Position numbers and translations under genes: made by a program. A stretch of DNA of 64,000 bases, from contig NC_083388.1 of the NCBI RefSeq assembly GCF_031755915.1, forward strand, positions 3,355,501 to 3,419,500. The letters are read 5' to 3'. Source of the stretch: Ziziphus jujuba. Lineage: Eukaryota > Streptophyta > Magnoliopsida > Rosales > Rhamnaceae. The notes beneath the pieces are model-generated. The model searched no databases, was not told the DNA's origin, and was given only the letters and a program-made list of their open reading frames with translations. Below are positions 60,521-64,000 of the stretch, piece by piece. Positions within the stretch are counted from its first letter, which is position 1. The number at the start of each line of letters is the position of its first letter.

Positions 60521-63044
60521 TTCCTTTGTAGTGTCTAATAAATAACATTTTTAATTGGCAAGTGGACCTCTCAAGTGCTTGAATGTTGGTCCTATGTTGA
60601 ACGTTGATTTTGAATTTTTGATGTGTAACTGTATAAGATTGATTCTACAGGGTCATTCAATATGTGATATCTTAATTATGTTAACAGTATTGCAATTAAA
60701 TATTAAAAAGCATACATATAACAAATTTCTTGGCTACTTCTATTCAAAAGGAAAAATAGTGAGATTATAATCCATATGTATTAGAGATATGTATATTATA
60801 TATAGCCGAAAGTAACATGAAAATTTATGCTATTGGAAAATCTTAATCTTGCTTTAGACTTTAATTACTTTTACTAAAAGGAAAGTGAAAACCGTAACTA
60901 TTTTTCTCAAATCAAGCATATTGTCTGTTATTAGCAACTCTTTATGCAAAATAAACAACTAAAATGTAAAGCATGTGCATGCAACTGGGAAAGGGAAAGC
61001 CGTAGAGAAGAAAATATGAGACTGAAGTGCACGTTGGGCTAACAAATTTCCATGTACATCAAATTCTCTCGCCTCAAATTAAATCTAAAATTTTTCAATT
61101 TGCTTGACTACCAAAACTGTTACTTATGGAACTAAATAACATTTCATACGAAGCTATGAACAAAGACCATATTGGTATTAAACTTTTTTTTTTTTTCTTT
61201 TATTAGATGTGACTTTTATATTTGCTGTGCCTTAGTGGGTGTATTCTTTTTTGAGCTAATGTTGCATTTCAAGGTGTTGTGGTTCTTCGACAAATATGCA
61301 AAGTGATATATTTACTGTACATGACAATTTTATTCAATTTTTAAAGTGTACATTTCAACTTAATTTCTTCCTATTTCCAGCTGATTATAATTTTTGTTTT
61401 TTTTCTCTGTATACTAGACATGGGGCACGTGCTTTGCACGTTTATTTCGGTAGTAACCTTATTGAAAATAAGTATCCATTTGAATTTTGTATAATAATTT
61501 TTTTCTAAAAAATAATTTTTATTAAAAAGTTAATAAATACTTGTTGTAACTAAAAAAAGTATAATAAATACTTATAGGATTTAACACATAAAATAAAAAA
61601 TATATATATATATATATAATTAGAGAAACTTTAAATTTAAATTTCTTTAAAACAGTTTTAAAAAGTTATTTTTTTATATTATATTAACTCTAATTTATTA
61701 TTTCTAATTATAATTATCTTTTATTTTTAGAAATTAGCATCAATCAATTATTAAATTCCATTAGAAACTTAATTATTTTTTTACATCTGTATTAAATGTT
61801 TAATATTTTTTTAATATAAAAGGAAATGTTAAAAACTTCTTTGTTCATGAGTTTTCGCATTTCTCTCTATTCAATCACTCAACTTTTGTATGTAATCTTG
61901 CTCATACATTGTATATAATCTATAAAATTTTGATCCAAATGTCCATAGAAACAGGTAATCTTATTACTTATTAGTTTTTATTTTGTTTTTGCTCAAATTA
62001 ATTTATTAGATGTTATCTATTTAATGAATTTGTACAGTTGGCTATTATAATATCCATGTTTTGTTTTCCATGAATTCACATTTATAGTTATCAAATTTCC
62101 AATTCTACTATAGTACATTGTATAAAAATAAACCATCTATATGTTTTAATTGATGTGCATTTTCTAATTTATTTAAAAACTTATTTGATTAAATTGATTA
62201 AATCTGGGTACACATGAATGATTAAATATGAGTTGGAAACATATTTTTATCAAAACTTATCTCAAAAAAAAAAAAAAAACCATATGTTTTAAATAAATAA
62301 AAAATTCAAATTTAGTGTTAAATTTATTAACAATATTGAATAAAAGCCACAGTACAGTTTAGCAAAAAAACAAAGCCTTACAACAAATGGTTAAGACGTG
62401 CAGAAAATGACATGAAATTATGTGCCATTGTAAAATCTTAAACTGTTACTTTAACTAAAAGGAAAGGAGAAACAGACACTATTTTTTTCACATCAAGTAT
62501 GGTATTATAAACTCTTTCTGCAAATAAATAAGATATATACAAGCAGTACAAAAGCGAATGGATTTGAAGTGCACGTTGAGCTAACAAATTTCCACAAATC
62601 AACTTCTCTCACCTCAAATTAAAATATAAAACATTTCAATTTGCTTGACTTGCAAAACTGCTACTTAATTATGGAACTAAATAATATTCCATATAAAGCT
62701 ATAAACAAAGACAATGTTGGTATTAAACTTTTTCTTTTTTTATTTCATTAGATGTGAGAGATTGGCAATCATATCCTTTTATACCTGAAAGAATAGTGAT
62801 CTTGTCAGTTTGCTTTGTGCCTTAGCGCAGGTGTATTCTTTTTCAAGCTTATGTTGCATTTCTAGGTTTCTTCAACGCATATACAAAGTGTGATAGATTC
62901 GGTGGAAAAATACTTAATTTCCAGACTGGCATACAGTCCGCATCTTTTATTCGATTTAAAAAGCACACAGTACAATTCAACTTAATTTCTTCTAATTCCA
63001 GCTAAATTTTCAAATTTATGTTTTTTCAATATTACAGTCTTCAC
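60521..63044. repeat. RLP upstream blocks and AT-rich DNA
   Basis: 60540-61390 is the upstream block of RLP pseudogene 4 (TGCACGTTGGGCTAAC at about 61026). 61440-62380 is very AT-rich and shows nothing else. 62380-63030 is another block copy (TGCACGTTGAGCTAAC near 62570). Confidence 0.6.
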
Positions 63045-64000
63045 TACTATATATAAACATTGTTGCTTACTATGTTGATTATTGTTTAGGAAGATGAGGA
63101 TTTTAATAAGTATATACATAGAAGAATTCTTGTATGTATAAAATGAGATCTTCCATGCAATATACTCAAGAATTCCTTCTTTAGAATGTCTAATATTTCT
63201 TGTTATAATAACATAATTAGCTTGAATATTTTGGTACTATGTTCAGACACATGGTTTTGGATTTTTGATGTGTAATTATATAAGATATTTGATGAAGGAC
63301 AATTGGATCCTCTCCTCATAATTGATAATAATTGAGGAAACATGGTCAGTCAATACGTAATCATGTTAACTGTATTACAATTAATTATTGAAGGCCTCCA
63401 TGTAGTAAATTACTTTGGCAGCTTCTATTCAAAGAAAAAGTAAGATAATAGACCATATTAATCGGATATATGGACTAGAGTCTATGGATAGCCAAAAGTA
63501 ACTTGAAGTTTATGCCATTGGAAAATTGTTTTAAACTTTTACCGGAAGGAATGTAAAAACAGAGACTATTTTCTCAAATCATGTCTGGTAACTGGTATTA
63601 GAAACTCTTTCTGCGAAATAAAGCAGTAAAATATAAAGCAAGCACAACTGGAAAGCAGTACAAAAGAAAATAGATTGGAGTGCACGTTGGCCTAATTGCC
63701 AAATGCCCACACATCAAATTATCTAACCTCAAATTAAAATTTAAAAGATTTCAATTTGCTTGACTTCCAAAGCTTCAACCTATGGCATTAAGTTATGTTT
63801 CACATGAAGCTATGAACTAAGACCATGGGAGAATGGATCTCATGTCTTCTTATACTTGAAAGAATAGTGACCTTATCATTTTTCTGTGCCTTAGCAGGTG
63901 TATTCTTTTTTAAGTGTATGTTGCATTCCAAGGTCCTGTTGTCTTCAATACATATACAAAGTGACATAACTTGATGTAAAAAGACTTGATTTCCAGACTG
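63045..64000 (-). repeat. Orphan RLP promoter block
   Basis: Carries the RLP core promoter sequence (TGTTGCTTACTATGTTGATTATTG, AAGTATATACATAGAAGAATTC) and upstream motifs (TGCACGTTGGCCTAA near 63680), but no RLP start codon region follows at 62.4-63.0 kb. The gene it served has been lost by deletion or recombination. Confidence 0.6.

Noticed and set aside
1..64000. CRISPR arrays, bacterial operons, tRNA or rRNA genes
   Set aside because: The TA, TTC and AAT repeats are simple microsatellites. The TGGTATCAGAGC sites are retrotransposon primer sites, not tRNA genes. No rRNA motif was seen.

Overview
The window looks like AT-rich nuclear DNA of a dicot plant. It has intron-containing genes, a plant UDP-glycosyltransferase, Cf-type leucine-rich-repeat receptor-like proteins (RLPs), many TA and poly-A tracts, and Ty1/copia retrotransposons primed by initiator-Met tRNA. 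The species cannot be named from the sequence. Two clustered families are being amplified by tandem duplication and broken by transposons.

Layout: 1-250 is the tail of a + strand RLP pseudogene, followed by UGT (565-800) and golgin (1130-1185) relics. 1.2-6.4 kb is AT-rich with an RNase H-like relic, a complex inverted repeat (3.4-4.3 kb) and two small hairpin elements set in TA microsatellites. 6.45-20.0 kb is a UGT94-like/golgin cluster: an orphan UGT start (6748), a nearly complete UGT (7974-9314) with a late premature stop, a copia element (10038-14890), golgin remnants, a UGT pseudogene split by a solo LTR (15687-17136), and an apparently intact four-exon golgin gene on the minus strand (18473-20011).

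21.9-60.4 kb holds RLP pseudogenes on the minus strand: one (21.9-29.5 kb) split by a copia element, one (33.8-42.4 kb) split by another, a truncated recent copy (49.4-50.4 kb), and one (57.4-60.4 kb) with several frameshifts and a nonsense codon. An intact, very young copia element (43332-48495) sits upstream of the second. Similar RLP upstream blocks recur to 64 kb, including copies that have lost their gene.

The likely working genes are the golgin gene, possibly the slightly truncated UGT, and the polyprotein of the youngest copia element. I saw no operon-like system, CRISPR array, tRNA or rRNA. The main value of the window is a readable history of how an RLP/UGT cluster grows by unequal crossing-over and decays by transposon insertion and point mutation.
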